A stretch of 26,008 nucleotides of DNA from RGIG3528 sp964653855 (GCA_964653855.1 CAZZFV010000030.1:1-26008); one strand, 5' to 3'; counted from the first letter of the stretch, positions 1 to 8,469 are shown. Notes: a model not told the origin generated them from the letters alone. Numbers and translations: made by a program.

Positions 1-108
1 CCTAACTTATACGCCTGTGGACATTGTGTAAGACGTATGATTACGTATATCGTAGTCAACGCAGTAGTGGTTGAAACAGGAAGCTCCGACTTCTATAAGT
101 CGGAGTAG
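1..108 (+). CDS. C-terminal tail of a TnpB/OrfB-like transposon protein (5' partial)
   Basis: A reading frame is open from the window edge to the TAG at 106-108. Its 35 residues include the string ACGHCVRR, resembling the ACG-x-x-VR tail common in TnpB proteins, and end in VETGSSDFYKSE, encoded by the right-end hairpin. TnpB is an RNA-guided nuclease of IS200/IS605 elements. The zinc-finger and RuvC catalytic residues would lie upstream, outside the window, so family and integrity rest only on the tail and its overlap with the hairpin. It could also be a decayed remnant. Confidence 0.45.
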   Translation, partial: PNLYACGHCVRRMITYIVVNAVVVETGSSDFYKSE

Positions 109-113
109 TTCAC
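1..113 (+). mobile_element. IS200/IS605-type (TnpB element) right end, cut by the window edge
   Basis: A perfect 9-bp stem (84-92 with 97-105) with a four-base CTAT loop is followed by TAGTTCAC (106-113). A subterminal hairpin followed by a TTCAC-like end is the usual architecture of IS200/IS605 right ends, where the TnpA transposase binds and cleaves, and it also forms the 3' part of the TnpB guide (omega/reRNA). The hairpin overlaps the end of an ORF open from base 1. The element boundary is inferred to lie near 113. The left end and most of the element are outside the window, so it cannot be said whether it is intact. Confidence 0.6.
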
Positions 114-202
114 AAAAAGTGAATTATGACGCAAGTATCGCGCTTTACGGAAGGCACGCGATCGGTACTTCGGCACCTCGAAACCGTAATTTCCTTTTAC
201 CC

Positions 203-231
203 TTGCAACATAAAATCAAAAGTGCTATAAT
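203..231 (+). promoter_or_regulatory. upp promoter
   Basis: A -35 TTGCAA (203-208) and a perfect -10 TATAAT (226-231) are separated by 17 bp. Transcription would start near 238 and give a leader of about 40 nt before upp. The 113-200 stretch upstream holds no gene; it contains a possible imperfect hairpin (around 133-177) of unknown meaning. Confidence 0.75.
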
Positions 232-279
232 GCGTCCGAACTTGGGTTATAAAAAGTTTATATTTTTAGGAGGCAATTT

Positions 280-909
280 ATGTCAACAACTTACATTATG
301 GATCATCCGCTTATTCAGCATAAGATCGGAATCATGAGATCTAAGGATACGTCCACAAAGGAATTCCGTTCTCTTGTTACTGAGGTCGCAATGCTTATTT
401 ATTATGAAGCAAGCCGTAATCTTCCTCTTGCCGATAAGGAAATCGAAACTCCCATCACAAAGACGACGGTTAAGGAAATAGCGGGTAAGAAGCTTTGCGT
501 TGTGCCTATTTTAAGAGCGGGAATGCAAATGGCTGAAGGCGTTTTACAGCTTACTCCCAATGCAAAGGTTGGTCATATCGGTCTTTACAGAGACGAAGAG
601 ACATTGGAGCCTCATGAATATTTTTGCAAGCTCCCGCAAGATATCGCCGAGCGTGATGTGTTTGTTGTGGATCCCATGCTTGCAACCGGCGGTTCTGCCG
701 ATGCCGCAATCACACTTTTGAAAAAGCGCGGAATCAAGAAGATTCGTTTCCTTTGCCTTATTGCTGCTCCCGAAGGAGTTGAGAGATTACAGGCAGCTCA
801 TCCCGATGTAAATATTTATATCGGTGCGCTTGACAAGCATTTAAACGAAAACGGCTATATCGTTCCCGGTCTCGGTGATGCCGGAGACAGAATTTACGGT
901 ACGAAGTAA
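280..909 (+). CDS. upp: Uracil phosphoribosyltransferase
   Basis: This cytoplasmic salvage enzyme converts uracil and PRPP to UMP and pyrophosphate. The 209-residue product has the full family length. Visible signatures are the N-terminal DHPLIQHK motif, the PRPP-binding loop DPMLATGGSADAA (about residues 127-139) and the C-terminal uracil-binding GLGDAGDR stretch (about 198-205). The start is fixed by AGGAGG at 270-275, six bases before the ATG. It is monocistronic: a strong promoter stands upstream and a terminator directly downstream. An overlapping frame starting at 71 is not a gene. Confidence 0.97.
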   Translation: MSTTYIMDHPLIQHKIGIMRSKDTSTKEFRSLVTEVAMLIYYEASRNLPLADKEIETPITKTTVKEIAGKKLCVVPILRAGMQMAEGVLQLTPNAKVGHIGLYRDEETLEPHEYFCKLPQDIAERDVFVVDPMLATGGSADAAITLLKKRGIKKIRFLCLIAAPEGVERLQAAHPDVNIYIGALDKHLNENGYIVPGLGDAGDRIYGTK

Positions 910-926
910 GATAATAAAACAATAAA

Positions 927-968
927 AAAGACACGAGGATTAATTTCTTTCGTGTCTTTATTTTTTTT
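927..968. terminator. Bidirectional intrinsic terminator between upp and galM
   Basis: A perfect 10-bp stem (927-936 with 950-959) is followed on the plus strand by an eight-T run interrupted from the stem by one A. On the minus strand the A-rich 921-929 block gives a T-run, so the same hairpin can stop galM transcripts arriving from the other side. Confidence 0.85.
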
Positions 969-1054
969 GCAATATCGCAAATATGTGTGAATTAACTTGA
1001 AAAAAAAGTTTCGGCTTTAAAATTCGGCTATTTTCTTACTTATTTCGGATACTG

Positions 1055-2119
1055 CTATTTCTCGACCGAGAACTTATAAATCGTTGTCGAATCGTATTCT
1101 TCACCTTTTTTAAGAACCGATGATTTAAAGTAAGGTTTTTCGTTGCAAGCGTCCGGATAATTTTGCGTTTCGAGACAGAAGCCTTCACGTTTTTTGTAAA
1201 CGTATCCGCCTTTACCTTTTACCTTTCCGTCGATAAAGTTGCCCGCATAAAATTGCATTCCGGGGAGGTCGGTGAAAACTTCAAGCTTTCTTCCGGATTT
1301 GTGGCTTACGGCTTCGGCAACAAATTCGCAATCCGTTCCCGAATTGTTTAAGCAATAGTTGTGATCGTATCCGCCCGCCTGTTTTAACGGAAGATAATCG
1401 TCTTCGATTCTGTCACCTATTCGTGTGGATACTTTAAAATCCATCGGAGTGCCGGAAACCGGTCTTATTTCGCCCGTCGGAATAAGGTGATCGTCGGTGG
1501 GCGTAAACGAGTCTGCGTCAATCGTGAGATATGTGTCCGTGATGCTTCCCGAATTTTCGCCGTCAAGATTGAAGAACGTGTGATTTGTTAAATTCACGAC
1601 GGTGTCCGCATCGGAAACGGCATGGTATTCTATCACGAGTTCGTTGTCTTCGGTGAGTGTATAGGCAACACTTACATCGAGATTTCCGGGAAAACCCTGC
1701 TCCGTATCGGGACTCAGTCTCGAAAATTCTATTGTGATGCCGTCTTCTTCTTCAAAAACTTCGGTTTCGTAAAAGAAATTGTTGTATCCCTTAAATCCGC
1801 TGTGAAGATTGTTTATTCCGTCGTTTTTTTCGAGTTCGTATTTCTTGCCGTTTAATGTGAACGTCGCATTTGCGATACGGTTTCCGTTTCTTCCGATAAA
1901 TGCACCGTAATATGTTCCGTTTTCGTCGTAGCCTTTTACATTATCGTAGCCGAGTGCGATATCCGCGATTTTTCCCGACTTGTCGGGCATTTTGATTGAA
2001 ACAACGGTTGCGCCGTAATCGGAAAAGGAAACGCTCGAACCGGATGAGGTTGTAATTGTATAAAGAGTTGCTTTTTGTCCGGACGCGGTTGCGCCGAAAG
2101 AAGATTTTGTGAGCTTCAT
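1055..2119 (-). CDS. galM: Aldose 1-epimerase (galactose mutarotase)
   Basis: It interconverts alpha and beta anomers of galactose or glucose in the cytoplasm, feeding the Leloir pathway. The 354-residue product has the family hallmarks: GRNGNRI and NNLHSG near the N-terminal third, NLTNHTFFNL carrying a catalytic histidine, MQFYAGNF, and LETQNYPDACN near the C-terminus carrying the catalytic glutamate. The frame is open further upstream to a GTG at 2209, but the ATG at 2119 has a GGAGG six bases before it and matches the family N-terminus, so that start is preferred. No galK or galT is next to it. It shares a roughly 190-bp divergent regulatory region with the hybrid kinase. Confidence 0.93.
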   Translation of the reverse strand: MKLTKSSFGATASGQKATLYTITTSSGSSVSFSDYGATVVSIKMPDKSGKIADIALGYDNVKGYDENGTYYGAFIGRNGNRIANATFTLNGKKYELEKNDGINNLHSGFKGYNNFFYETEVFEEEDGITIEFSRLSPDTEQGFPGNLDVSVAYTLTEDNELVIEYHAVSDADTVVNLTNHTFFNLDGENSGSITDTYLTIDADSFTPTDDHLIPTGEIRPVSGTPMDFKVSTRIGDRIEDDYLPLKQAGGYDHNYCLNNSGTDCEFVAEAVSHKSGRKLEVFTDLPGMQFYAGNFIDGKVKGKGGYVYKKREGFCLETQNYPDACNEKPYFKSSVLKKGEEYDSTTIYKFSVEK

Positions 2120-2179
2120 TTTATACCTCCGTTTTTTGCTTTTTGTTTCTTGTTTGAACCTTTTGACCCTTGTATCATC

Positions 2180-2185
2180 ATTATA
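2180..2185 (-). promoter_or_regulatory. Probable galM promoter (-10 element)
   Basis: On the minus strand a perfect TATAAT lies about 60 bp upstream of the galM ATG. The hexamer 17 bp further upstream (TGGATT) is a poor -35 match, so the promoter may be weak or activator-dependent. It lies within the frame of the longer GTG-start ORF, which further argues against that longer start. Confidence 0.4.
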
Positions 2186-2239
2186 CTTTCCGTTTATCAA
2201 AAAATCCACTTAAATTTAGTCGTTTTTATAGCTATTTTA

Positions 2240-2268
2240 TTGATACGGGAAAAGTAAATTGATAAAAT
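2240..2268 (+). promoter_or_regulatory. Promoter of the hybrid histidine kinase
   Basis: A -35 TTGATA (2240-2245), a 17-bp spacer and a -10 TAAAAT (2263-2268) give a near-consensus promoter with a leader of about 30 nt. A 9-bp inverted repeat (2232-2240 with 2262-2270) brackets it. Confidence 0.65.
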
Positions 2269-2306
2269 AGAGTGCAATTGTAAGGATTTTTATAAGCGGG
2301 GGCAAC

Positions 2307-3944
2307 ATGAAACGCATAATTGATTGGTATTTGTATAAAGCTTCAATAAAAAGCAAACTTCTCATTTGCATAGGATTTATGCAAGGAATTGTGCTTGTCT
2401 TTTTTTCCATATACGCAAACAGCATGGCGATGATGGTTATAAAGCGTGTTGCGGACTCGGAAGAAGAGGTGGCGCTCCTTACGGAAAAATATAAGCCTGC
2501 ATTCATCGTATGTGTGCTTATGGCAATTGTTCTTGTTGCTTTGTCACTTTTGCTTGCGGCTATAATAAGCAGCAGCCCCGTAAACAGAATTAAAAAATTG
2601 AGCCGTGACGCAAAAGATCTCGCAAACGGCGATCTTGATTATATTCCCGAAACCGATGCCACCGACGAAATAGGAGACGTTGTAAACAGCATCAGCCATA
2701 TGGCTGTCACACTTCATGAAAAGGTTAAGGAAGCGACGGAAGCAAATTCGGCAAAAACAAATTTCCTCGCGCGGATGAGCCACGATATCAGGACCCCCAT
2801 GAATGCCATAAAGGGAATGGTTGAAATCATCAAGAAAAATTCGAACGATACGGGAAGAGTCGATAATTGCATCAAAAAGATCGAAATAAGTACGAACCAT
2901 TTGCTTACGCTTATAGATGAAATACTTGATATGTCAAAGCTTGAAGGAAACGAGCTTGAGCTTACGAACGATTCGTTTGACATTTCGGAGGTGCTTGACG
3001 ACGCGTACGCGTTTGCGATTGACGAGGGTGCAGAACGCGATATCAGGGTTTATATGGATAAATCCGAGATCACGACAACCAAGATTATCGGCTGTGAGCT
3101 TTATACAAAGAGAATTTTTACAAATATAATAAGCAATGCGATCAAATTCAACAAAGACAACGGAAGCATTTCGATAGACGCATCGGAAAACGTGATAGAC
3201 AAGCACCGCGTTGTGTATACGTTTGCGATTGAAGACTCCGGTGTCGGAATGAGCAAGGAATTTGAGGAAAAGGCATTTGAGCCTTTTTCCGAAGAAAACT
3301 CGGGCGCAAGAAGCGAGTACAGAGGTACGGGTCTCGGGCTTTCGATCGTCAAAAAGCTTGTCGATGCGATGGGTGGTAAAATTACGGTCGAAAGTGAGCT
3401 CGGTATCGGCACAACGGTTACGTTTACTCTTCCGTTCTATATCGATTCGGACTTTGATGCGGTCGAAGAGGAACGTGTTGACAATATGGCGGGAGACATT
3501 GTGGGCTCGCACATGTTGCTTGTGGAAGATAACGAATTGAACCTGGAAATCGCCAAATTCATGCTTGAAGACAAGGGAATAATTGTCGATACCGCGGTGA
3601 ACGGCCTTGAAGCCGTCAAAAAGTTTGACAAGTCGATTCCTTTCACATATGACTTGATTCTTATGGATATAATGATGCCGGAGCTTGACGGAATTGAGGC
3701 TTCAAAGAGAATAAGGGATCTTTCACGTGCCGACGCAAAGCTTGTTCCGATAGTCGCACTTTCCGCAAACACATACGCGGAAGACATAAAGGCGTCTAAG
3801 GATGCGGGAATGAACGATCACCTCGCAAAGCCCATTGACCCCGAAAAGCTTTATGATGTCATTACAAAACAGAAAAAACTTTATGACGCAAGGCGTATAG
3901 AAAAGCCTTATTCACAGCTCTTTACGGGCGAAGATCTATTATAA
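2307..3944 (+). CDS. Membrane hybrid sensor histidine kinase with C-terminal receiver
   Basis: A 545-residue signalling protein. Two membrane helices (about 18-44 and 65-90) enclose an outside loop of only about 20 residues. They are followed by a HAMP linker (about 91-143), a HisKA domain with the H-box MSHDIRTP (phosphoacceptor His159), a HATPase domain with N-box (about 273-281), DSGVG at 310-314 and GTGLGL at 340-345, and a receiver domain (about 402-520) with Asp454 in LMDIMMP and Lys508. All catalytic residues are present, so an active His-to-Asp phosphorelay is expected. There is no DNA-binding output domain and no adjacent response regulator or Hpt gene, so the partner must be encoded elsewhere. 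The start has a GGGGG ribosome site 5' of the ATG. The gene is monocistronic. The signal is unknown; the small loop points to sensing in or at the membrane. Confidence 0.93.
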   Translation: MKRIIDWYLYKASIKSKLLICIGFMQGIVLVFFSIYANSMAMMVIKRVADSEEEVALLTEKYKPAFIVCVLMAIVLVALSLLLAAIISSSPVNRIKKLSRDAKDLANGDLDYIPETDATDEIGDVVNSISHMAVTLHEKVKEATEANSAKTNFLARMSHDIRTPMNAIKGMVEIIKKNSNDTGRVDNCIKKIEISTNHLLTLIDEILDMSKLEGNELELTNDSFDISEVLDDAYAFAIDEGAERDIRVYMDKSEITTTKIIGCELYTKRIFTNIISNAIKFNKDNGSISIDASENVIDKHRVVYTFAIEDSGVGMSKEFEEKAFEPFSEENSGARSEYRGTGLGLSIVKKLVDAMGGKITVESELGIGTTVTFTLPFYIDSDFDAVEEERVDNMAGDIVGSHMLLVEDNELNLEIAKFMLEDKGIIVDTAVNGLEAVKKFDKSIPFTYDLILMDIMMPELDGIEASKRIRDLSRADAKLVPIVALSANTYAEDIKASKDAGMNDHLAKPIDPEKLYDVITKQKKLYDARRIEKPYSQLFTGEDLL

Positions 3945-3950
3945 TGAAAG

Positions 3951-3997
3951 AAAGCGGATTTGTATGTACATAAAAGTGCATATGAATTCGCTTTTTT
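3951..3997 (+). terminator. Intrinsic terminator after the hybrid kinase
   Basis: A long 19-bp stem with several G-U pairs (3951-3969 with 3976-3994), a six-base loop and a T-run through 3997. It separates the kinase gene from the ABC exporter operon. The 100 bp that follow are AT-rich, with no promoter clear enough to call for the exporter operon. Confidence 0.85.
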
Positions 3998-4147
3998 GAT
4001 GCATGGGAAAAACTGACGACGAAAATGTCTGTGTGTAAAAAATTATAAAAATACAAATTTTTATTTTTTTGGTGAAACCTGATTTAAAATATTCCGTTAT
4101 ATAAGGTGGAATACGAAAGAGACTTTTTGAAAGGATGTGAAAAACAC

Positions 4148-4870
4148 TTGGGTGAAGACAAAAAACCTCAAAAAAAGATGATTGAGGTTAAAAATCTGAC
4201 AAAGATATACAAGATGGGCGACGAAAAAATCAAAGCCGTTGACGATGTATCTTTTGATGTGGCGGAAGGTGAGTTCTGCTGTCTTATAGGTACGTCGGGC
4301 TCCGGTAAATCGACGATTCTGAACCTTCTTGCGGGAATAGAAAAGGCAACGAGCGGAGAAATATGGCTACGGGGCAAAAACATCATAAAGATGAACGAAA
4401 GCAAGCTTGCAAAGTTTCGTCAGTCGAGTCTCGGGTTTGTGTTTCAGTCATACAACCTGATAGGCACAATGACAGCCATCGAAAACGTCGAGCTCCCTTT
4501 GATATTCAAGCGAACAAGAAAAAAAGTAAGGCGCGCACGAGCGGAAGAGATGCTTAAAAAAGTAGGACTTGAAAAACGAATGCGGCATAAGCCTTCCGAA
4601 ATGTCGGGCGGACAGCAGCAGCGTGTGGGAATTGCGAGAGCATTCGTTGCAAAGCCCAAAATCATTTTTGCCGATGAGCCGACCGGTAACCTCGATACAA
4701 AGACAACCGTTGAAGTTATGACGCTCATCAAACAGATGGCAAAAGAAAATTGTCAAACGATAGTTATGGTAACCCACGATCCGTCGCTTACCGCATATGC
4801 CGACAAGGTAATAAGGATTTCTGACGGAAAGATAGTTGAAACAATACAAAATGAGGAGACGAGAGAATGA
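4148..4870 (+). CDS. ABC exporter ATP-binding protein (MacB/LolD-type)
   Basis: This is the cytoplasmic ATPase of a type VII (MacB/FtsX-like) ABC system. It carries Walker A GTSGSGKST, Q-loop FVFQSYN, signature MSGGQQQR, Walker B IIFADEP followed by the D-loop TGNLD, and the H-loop VTHD. Reading from a TTG at 4148 gives 240 residues. That start is preferred because AGGATGTGA (4132-4140), one mismatch from the ideal AGGAGGTGA, stands seven bases before it. A GTG at 4106 would add 14 residues with no good ribosome site, and an ATG at 4178 also lacks one. The stop overlaps the next gene's ATG by four bases, so translation is coupled to the secreted partner. The substrate cannot be read from the sequence. 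Confidence 0.92.
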   Translation: MGEDKKPQKKMIEVKNLTKIYKMGDEKIKAVDDVSFDVAEGEFCCLIGTSGSGKSTILNLLAGIEKATSGEIWLRGKNIIKMNESKLAKFRQSSLGFVFQSYNLIGTMTAIENVELPLIFKRTRKKVRRARAEEMLKKVGLEKRMRHKPSEMSGGQQQRVGIARAFVAKPKIIFADEPTGNLDTKTTVEVMTLIKQMAKENCQTIVMVTHDPSLTAYADKVIRISDGKIVETIQNEETRE

Positions 4871-7107
4871 AAAGTTTTTTTAAAAAAGCCGCAGGAACAG
4901 TGCTCGCGGCAGTGATTGCGGTATCGACCGCGTTCGGAACGGTTCCGGCATCAAAAGTATATGCGGGCGTTACGGGTTCCAATGCAGATTACGCAAAGTA
5001 TGACAGGGACAAGGTTGTTCAGGAAAATTCACAGCTTGTTTTGACTTACGGCCCCGACACGATGATGGTTGAGGCAGGCAAAACTTACACGGTAGTTCAG
5101 AGATTTTTGCTTAAGGAAGGCTCAATCAACTACGATAAGCCCACATTTATCACAAAGTCGGAAGACGACATGGTATATGTCGATTCGATAAGCGTGAAGC
5201 AGTGCGAAGAGGACGGCACAAACATAATCCGCTTGAGATACAACATGGAAGTGGAAGTGACTTACGATATCAAGGTAAGCACTCTCGCAAAAGTGGGAAA
5301 ATATCAATATACGATTACTGCTTACAATTCGAAAGTGTCCGGCTATGAGCAGGATTACACGACACCGATTTACGCAAACACGGGCGGCTTTGTTGTGACA
5401 CTTGATGTTGTTTCCGCATGCAGCGATCCGCTTTTTGCACTCACAAGCGAGCCTCAGGTTAACGGAACGGCGGGCGAATATCTCACGATTCCCATCGATA
5501 TGATAAATACGGGCGAACTTGACGCATACGATATTTATGTGTCGCTTGCAGGCAACACCAGTCTTATTTCGTCCGGCACATCAATGAAGCAAAAGATGCA
5601 ATCGACCGCTCAGGGCGAAAGCATTCATGCGGAATTCAAATTTAAGGTTGATCCCGAAGCAAAGTCCGAAAAGTTTATGCTTCCGATAACCGTTTCGTGC
5701 AGAGACTATAACGGCAACCTTTTTACGGATTCAAGCTATTATGTTATCGTTAATATCGAAGGTAAGGAAGAATTTTCGAAGGATTCGAATTATGTAGTTA
5801 AAAATGTTGTGCAAACTCCCGAAAATCCGAAGGCGGGTGAAGACGTTACCGTTACGTTCGATCTTCAAAACTACGGCGATACGGATTTAAAGAACATAAA
5901 GATCCTTCTTGACAATGTGTCGGCGTCCGGCTTTGAACCCTTAAGTTCCGACCCTTATGTACTGCTCGGAGACATCGACGCATGGAAAACAAAGAGCGTA
6001 ACGCTTCAATATAAGTGCGGCGAAAATATTTCCGGCGGAACAAATACGCTTACGCTTTCTTTTAACGGCGAAGACAAGCACGGAACAAGCGTCAACGGTT
6101 CGGCAAGCGTTTATATTTTAAATTGCGTTCAAAAATCGTCCGGCGACGGCACATCCGTTTCAAAGCCGAAGCTCATGGTTACCGATTTTTCGACGGATTT
6201 GACGGAAATCGTTGCCGCAAGTAAGTTTGATTTTACATTTAAGATTAAGAACACAAACTCCGAAACAACAGCCAAAAACATCAAGGTAACGGTTACAAGT
6301 TCGAATTTCTCGGTTACGGCGGGCGGAAATACGTTCTTTATCGATGAAATTAAGCCCGGTGAAGAGCATGAACTCACAATCAATCTGAAGGCAGGCTCGT
6401 CGCTCACGACAAACGCATATCCGATATCCGTTTCGATGGAATACGAATATGATGCGGATTCAAAGACTGCGGAAGGCGGCAACAGCCTTACGGCAACGGA
6501 TGAAATTTTGCTTCAGGTATCTGAGCTTCTTCGTGCGCAATGCGAAAACATAAGTGTCGGCGACTGGGATACGCCCGTTGTCGGACAAAGCACATCGCTT
6601 TCCTTTGAATTTTATAACATGGGTAAGTCGATGCTCAACAATGTCTATGTGACGATTGAAGGCGACTTTGAACTTGCGACGGGAAATTCCTATTATGTGG
6701 GTAACATAAGCGCAGGCAATCCCGAATACATCGAATGTACGGTTCGCCCGCTTGCAAGCGGAAACGTAACATGTAAGCTCATTGTCCATATGGAAGATTC
6801 AAACGGTGACGAAGTGACGAGAGAGACGGAAAAAACGGTTTATGTTGCGGACGGTCAAAGCGCAAGCTACTCGGACGGAAGCGACAATCTCATTGACAAT
6901 AATTATGTGGTCCCCGACTACGGTATCGACGACAACATGGGAATAAATTCGGACGGAACGGCTGTTGATGCAAATTCACCGGTAAATCCCACAACAATCA
7001 AGATTGCGATCGCTGTGGTTGTTGTAATTATTGCGGCAGTTGTCACATTAATTGTTGTCAAAAAGAAAAAGAAGAACAAGAAGAGCACGGACGAATTTGA
7101 TGATTAG
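4867..7107 (+). CDS. Secreted, membrane-anchored CARDB/Ig-like repeat protein of the ABC exporter operon
   Basis: The 746-residue protein begins with a signal peptide (positive MKSFFKK, hydrophobic 8-24, likely cleavage after the VYA at 31-33). A beta-rich extracellular part follows, with an N-terminal domain (about 45-180) and about four related modules near 185-298, 308-420, 434-552 and 558-661. These share a pattern of a GE/GD turn, an N-x-G segment such as QNYGDTDLKNI, and a closing G-D/N-I, as in CARDB or NEW3-type Ig-like domains. An acidic flexible linker (662-708) leads to one membrane helix (711-731) and a short lysine-rich cytoplasmic tail. It lies between the ATPase (4-base overlap) and permease (12-bp gap) genes, so it probably works with the transporter outside the membrane. 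It is not a MacA/HlyD adaptor: no lipoyl or coiled-coil hairpin is apparent. The precise role is unknown. Confidence 0.85.
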   Translation: MKSFFKKAAGTVLAAVIAVSTAFGTVPASKVYAGVTGSNADYAKYDRDKVVQENSQLVLTYGPDTMMVEAGKTYTVVQRFLLKEGSINYDKPTFITKSEDDMVYVDSISVKQCEEDGTNIIRLRYNMEVEVTYDIKVSTLAKVGKYQYTITAYNSKVSGYEQDYTTPIYANTGGFVVTLDVVSACSDPLFALTSEPQVNGTAGEYLTIPIDMINTGELDAYDIYVSLAGNTSLISSGTSMKQKMQSTAQGESIHAEFKFKVDPEAKSEKFMLPITVSCRDYNGNLFTDSSYYVIVNIEGKEEFSKDSNYVVKNVVQTPENPKAGEDVTVTFDLQNYGDTDLKNIKILLDNVSASGFEPLSSDPYVLLGDIDAWKTKSVTLQYKCGENISGGTNTLTLSFNGEDKHGTSVNGSASVYILNCVQKSSGDGTSVSKPKLMVTDFSTDLTEIVAASKFDFTFKIKNTNSETTAKNIKVTVTSSNFSVTAGGNTFFIDEIKPGEEHELTINLKAGSSLTTNAYPISVSMEYEYDADSKTAEGGNSLTATDEILLQVSELLRAQCENISVGDWDTPVVGQSTSLSFEFYNMGKSMLNNVYVTIEGDFELATGNSYYVGNISAGNPEYIECTVRPLASGNVTCKLIVHMEDSNGDEVTRETEKTVYVADGQSASYSDGSDNLIDNNYVVPDYGIDDNMGINSDGTAVDANSPVNPTTIKIAIAVVVVIIAAVVTLIVVKKKKKNKKSTDEFDD

Positions 7108-7119
7108 TGAGGACAGAAT

Positions 7120-8469
7120 ATGAATTTATGGGATTTGTGCAAGATGGGAATCAGAAATCTGTCCCGCAGAAAAGCCCGAACCGCCCTCACGGTCATAGGT
7201 GTTGTGATAGGCACCGTGTCAATCGTATCGATGGTTTCGATAGGTATAGGAATAAACAAAACCTTTGAAGAAACCTATATGGAAAACGGTGCCATGACAA
7301 TCATCCAGATCCAGCAATATTCAAGCAACTATGACTCGGACGGCAACTGGACGGGCTCCTCAAAACAGACACTTGACGACAATCTTGTGGAACAGCTTAA
7401 AAATATCGAGCACATAAAGGCAATAGCCCCGATTATCGAGCAAAGCGTAAATTTGAAATGCGGAAAATTCTCGACATATGCGCAAATTAAGGCAATCGGA
7501 CGTGACGCATTTACGGAATTCGGATTCCCCGAGCTTACTCTCGGTACTTATCCGACGGAAGGCGATACCGACAAAATTGTTTTTTCGAGTGAGTCGCTCA
7601 AAGGCTTTTATTATTATTCAAAAAGAAATTATGAAACAAAAGAGGTTGACCTCACAAAAGACAGCATCACGGTAACGTTTCCGGAGTACAATTACACGCG
7701 GAATCCGCGCAAAAAGGAATACAAAATCAATATAACGCCCAAAACGGACAATTACGCGGTTATGGCGGAGTCCGACAACTGGGATTATAACTACTATTGT
7801 TATATGGATCTTGATTACTTTAAGCAAATCTGGAAGGAATATACTTCTACGCTTACCGTAGCGGACAGGAAAAAGGCTCTTGCGGCAGTTGAAACCTATA
7901 CGACGATTTACGTAAACGTCGACAATATCGATAACGTGACGGCGGTTCAGGACGCGATTAAAGAGCTCGGTTATGGCACATACAGCGACATGCAATACCT
8001 TGAACCTTTGCAGGAAACGTCAAATATGATTCAGGTTGTGCTTGGTGCGATCGGTGCCCTCGCAATGCTCGTTTCGGCGATCAATATAGCAAACACGATG
8101 GTCATGTCGATTTATGAGCGCACAAGGGAAATCGGTATTATGAAGGTGCTCGGGTGCAGAGTAACGGACATAAGAAGACTGTTCCTTTATGAGGCGGCTC
8201 TTATCGGACTTATCGGCGGCGTCATCGGAATTGCCCTAAGCTACGGGGTTTCGTATGCGATAAACAAGTACGGCGAACCGATTTTTGCGGCGATCATGCA
8301 AACAAGCTATGTTTATGACGTGGAAGGCTCGAAGTTTTCGGTTATTCCGATATGGCTTCCTTTTGCGGCAGCGGTATTCGGAATGCTTGTGGGCATTGTG
8401 TCGGGATATATTCCCGCGCGCCGTGCAACAAAGATTTCGGCGATTGAGGCAATGAAGTCAAATCAATAG
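7120..8469 (+). CDS. ABC exporter permease (MacB/FtsX family)
   Basis: The 449-residue protein has the four-helix MacB topology. There is one N-terminal helix (about 22-45) after the conserved RNLSRRKARTALT segment, a large extracytoplasmic domain (about 50-300), then three helices (about 302-330, 352-378, 400-425) making the FtsX domain. Conserved family strings are YERTREIGIMKVLG (cytoplasmic coupling element facing the ATPase) and the C-terminal PARRATKISAIEAMK. Such proteins do not form an open channel; they pass conformational change to the outside domain, driving release or export of lipids, peptides or drugs. It is the last gene of the three-gene operon, with a GAGG ribosome site in the short spacer and a terminator after the stop. 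Confidence 0.93.
   Translation: MNLWDLCKMGIRNLSRRKARTALTVIGVVIGTVSIVSMVSIGIGINKTFEETYMENGAMTIIQIQQYSSNYDSDGNWTGSSKQTLDDNLVEQLKNIEHIKAIAPIIEQSVNLKCGKFSTYAQIKAIGRDAFTEFGFPELTLGTYPTEGDTDKIVFSSESLKGFYYYSKRNYETKEVDLTKDSITVTFPEYNYTRNPRKKEYKINITPKTDNYAVMAESDNWDYNYYCYMDLDYFKQIWKEYTSTLTVADRKKALAAVETYTTIYVNVDNIDNVTAVQDAIKELGYGTYSDMQYLEPLQETSNMIQVVLGAIGALAMLVSAINIANTMVMSIYERTREIGIMKVLGCRVTDIRRLFLYEAALIGLIGGVIGIALSYGVSYAINKYGEPIFAAIMQTSYVYDVEGSKFSVIPIWLPFAAAVFGMLVGIVSGYIPARRATKISAIEAMKSNQ

Noticed and set aside
71..337. 88-residue plus-strand frame overlapping the start of upp
   Set aside because: It runs through the transposon hairpin, the upp promoter and the upp ribosome site in the wrong frame, and has no ribosome site of its own.
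2120..2209. N-terminal extension of galM to a GTG at 2209
   Set aside because: The added residues are basic, non-conserved and cover the TATAAT; the ATG at 2119 has an ideal GGAGG.
4040..4070. AT-only hairpin followed by seven Ts upstream of the ABC operon
   Set aside because: The stem has no G-C pairs and is too weak to call a terminator; a strong one already ends the kinase gene at 3997.
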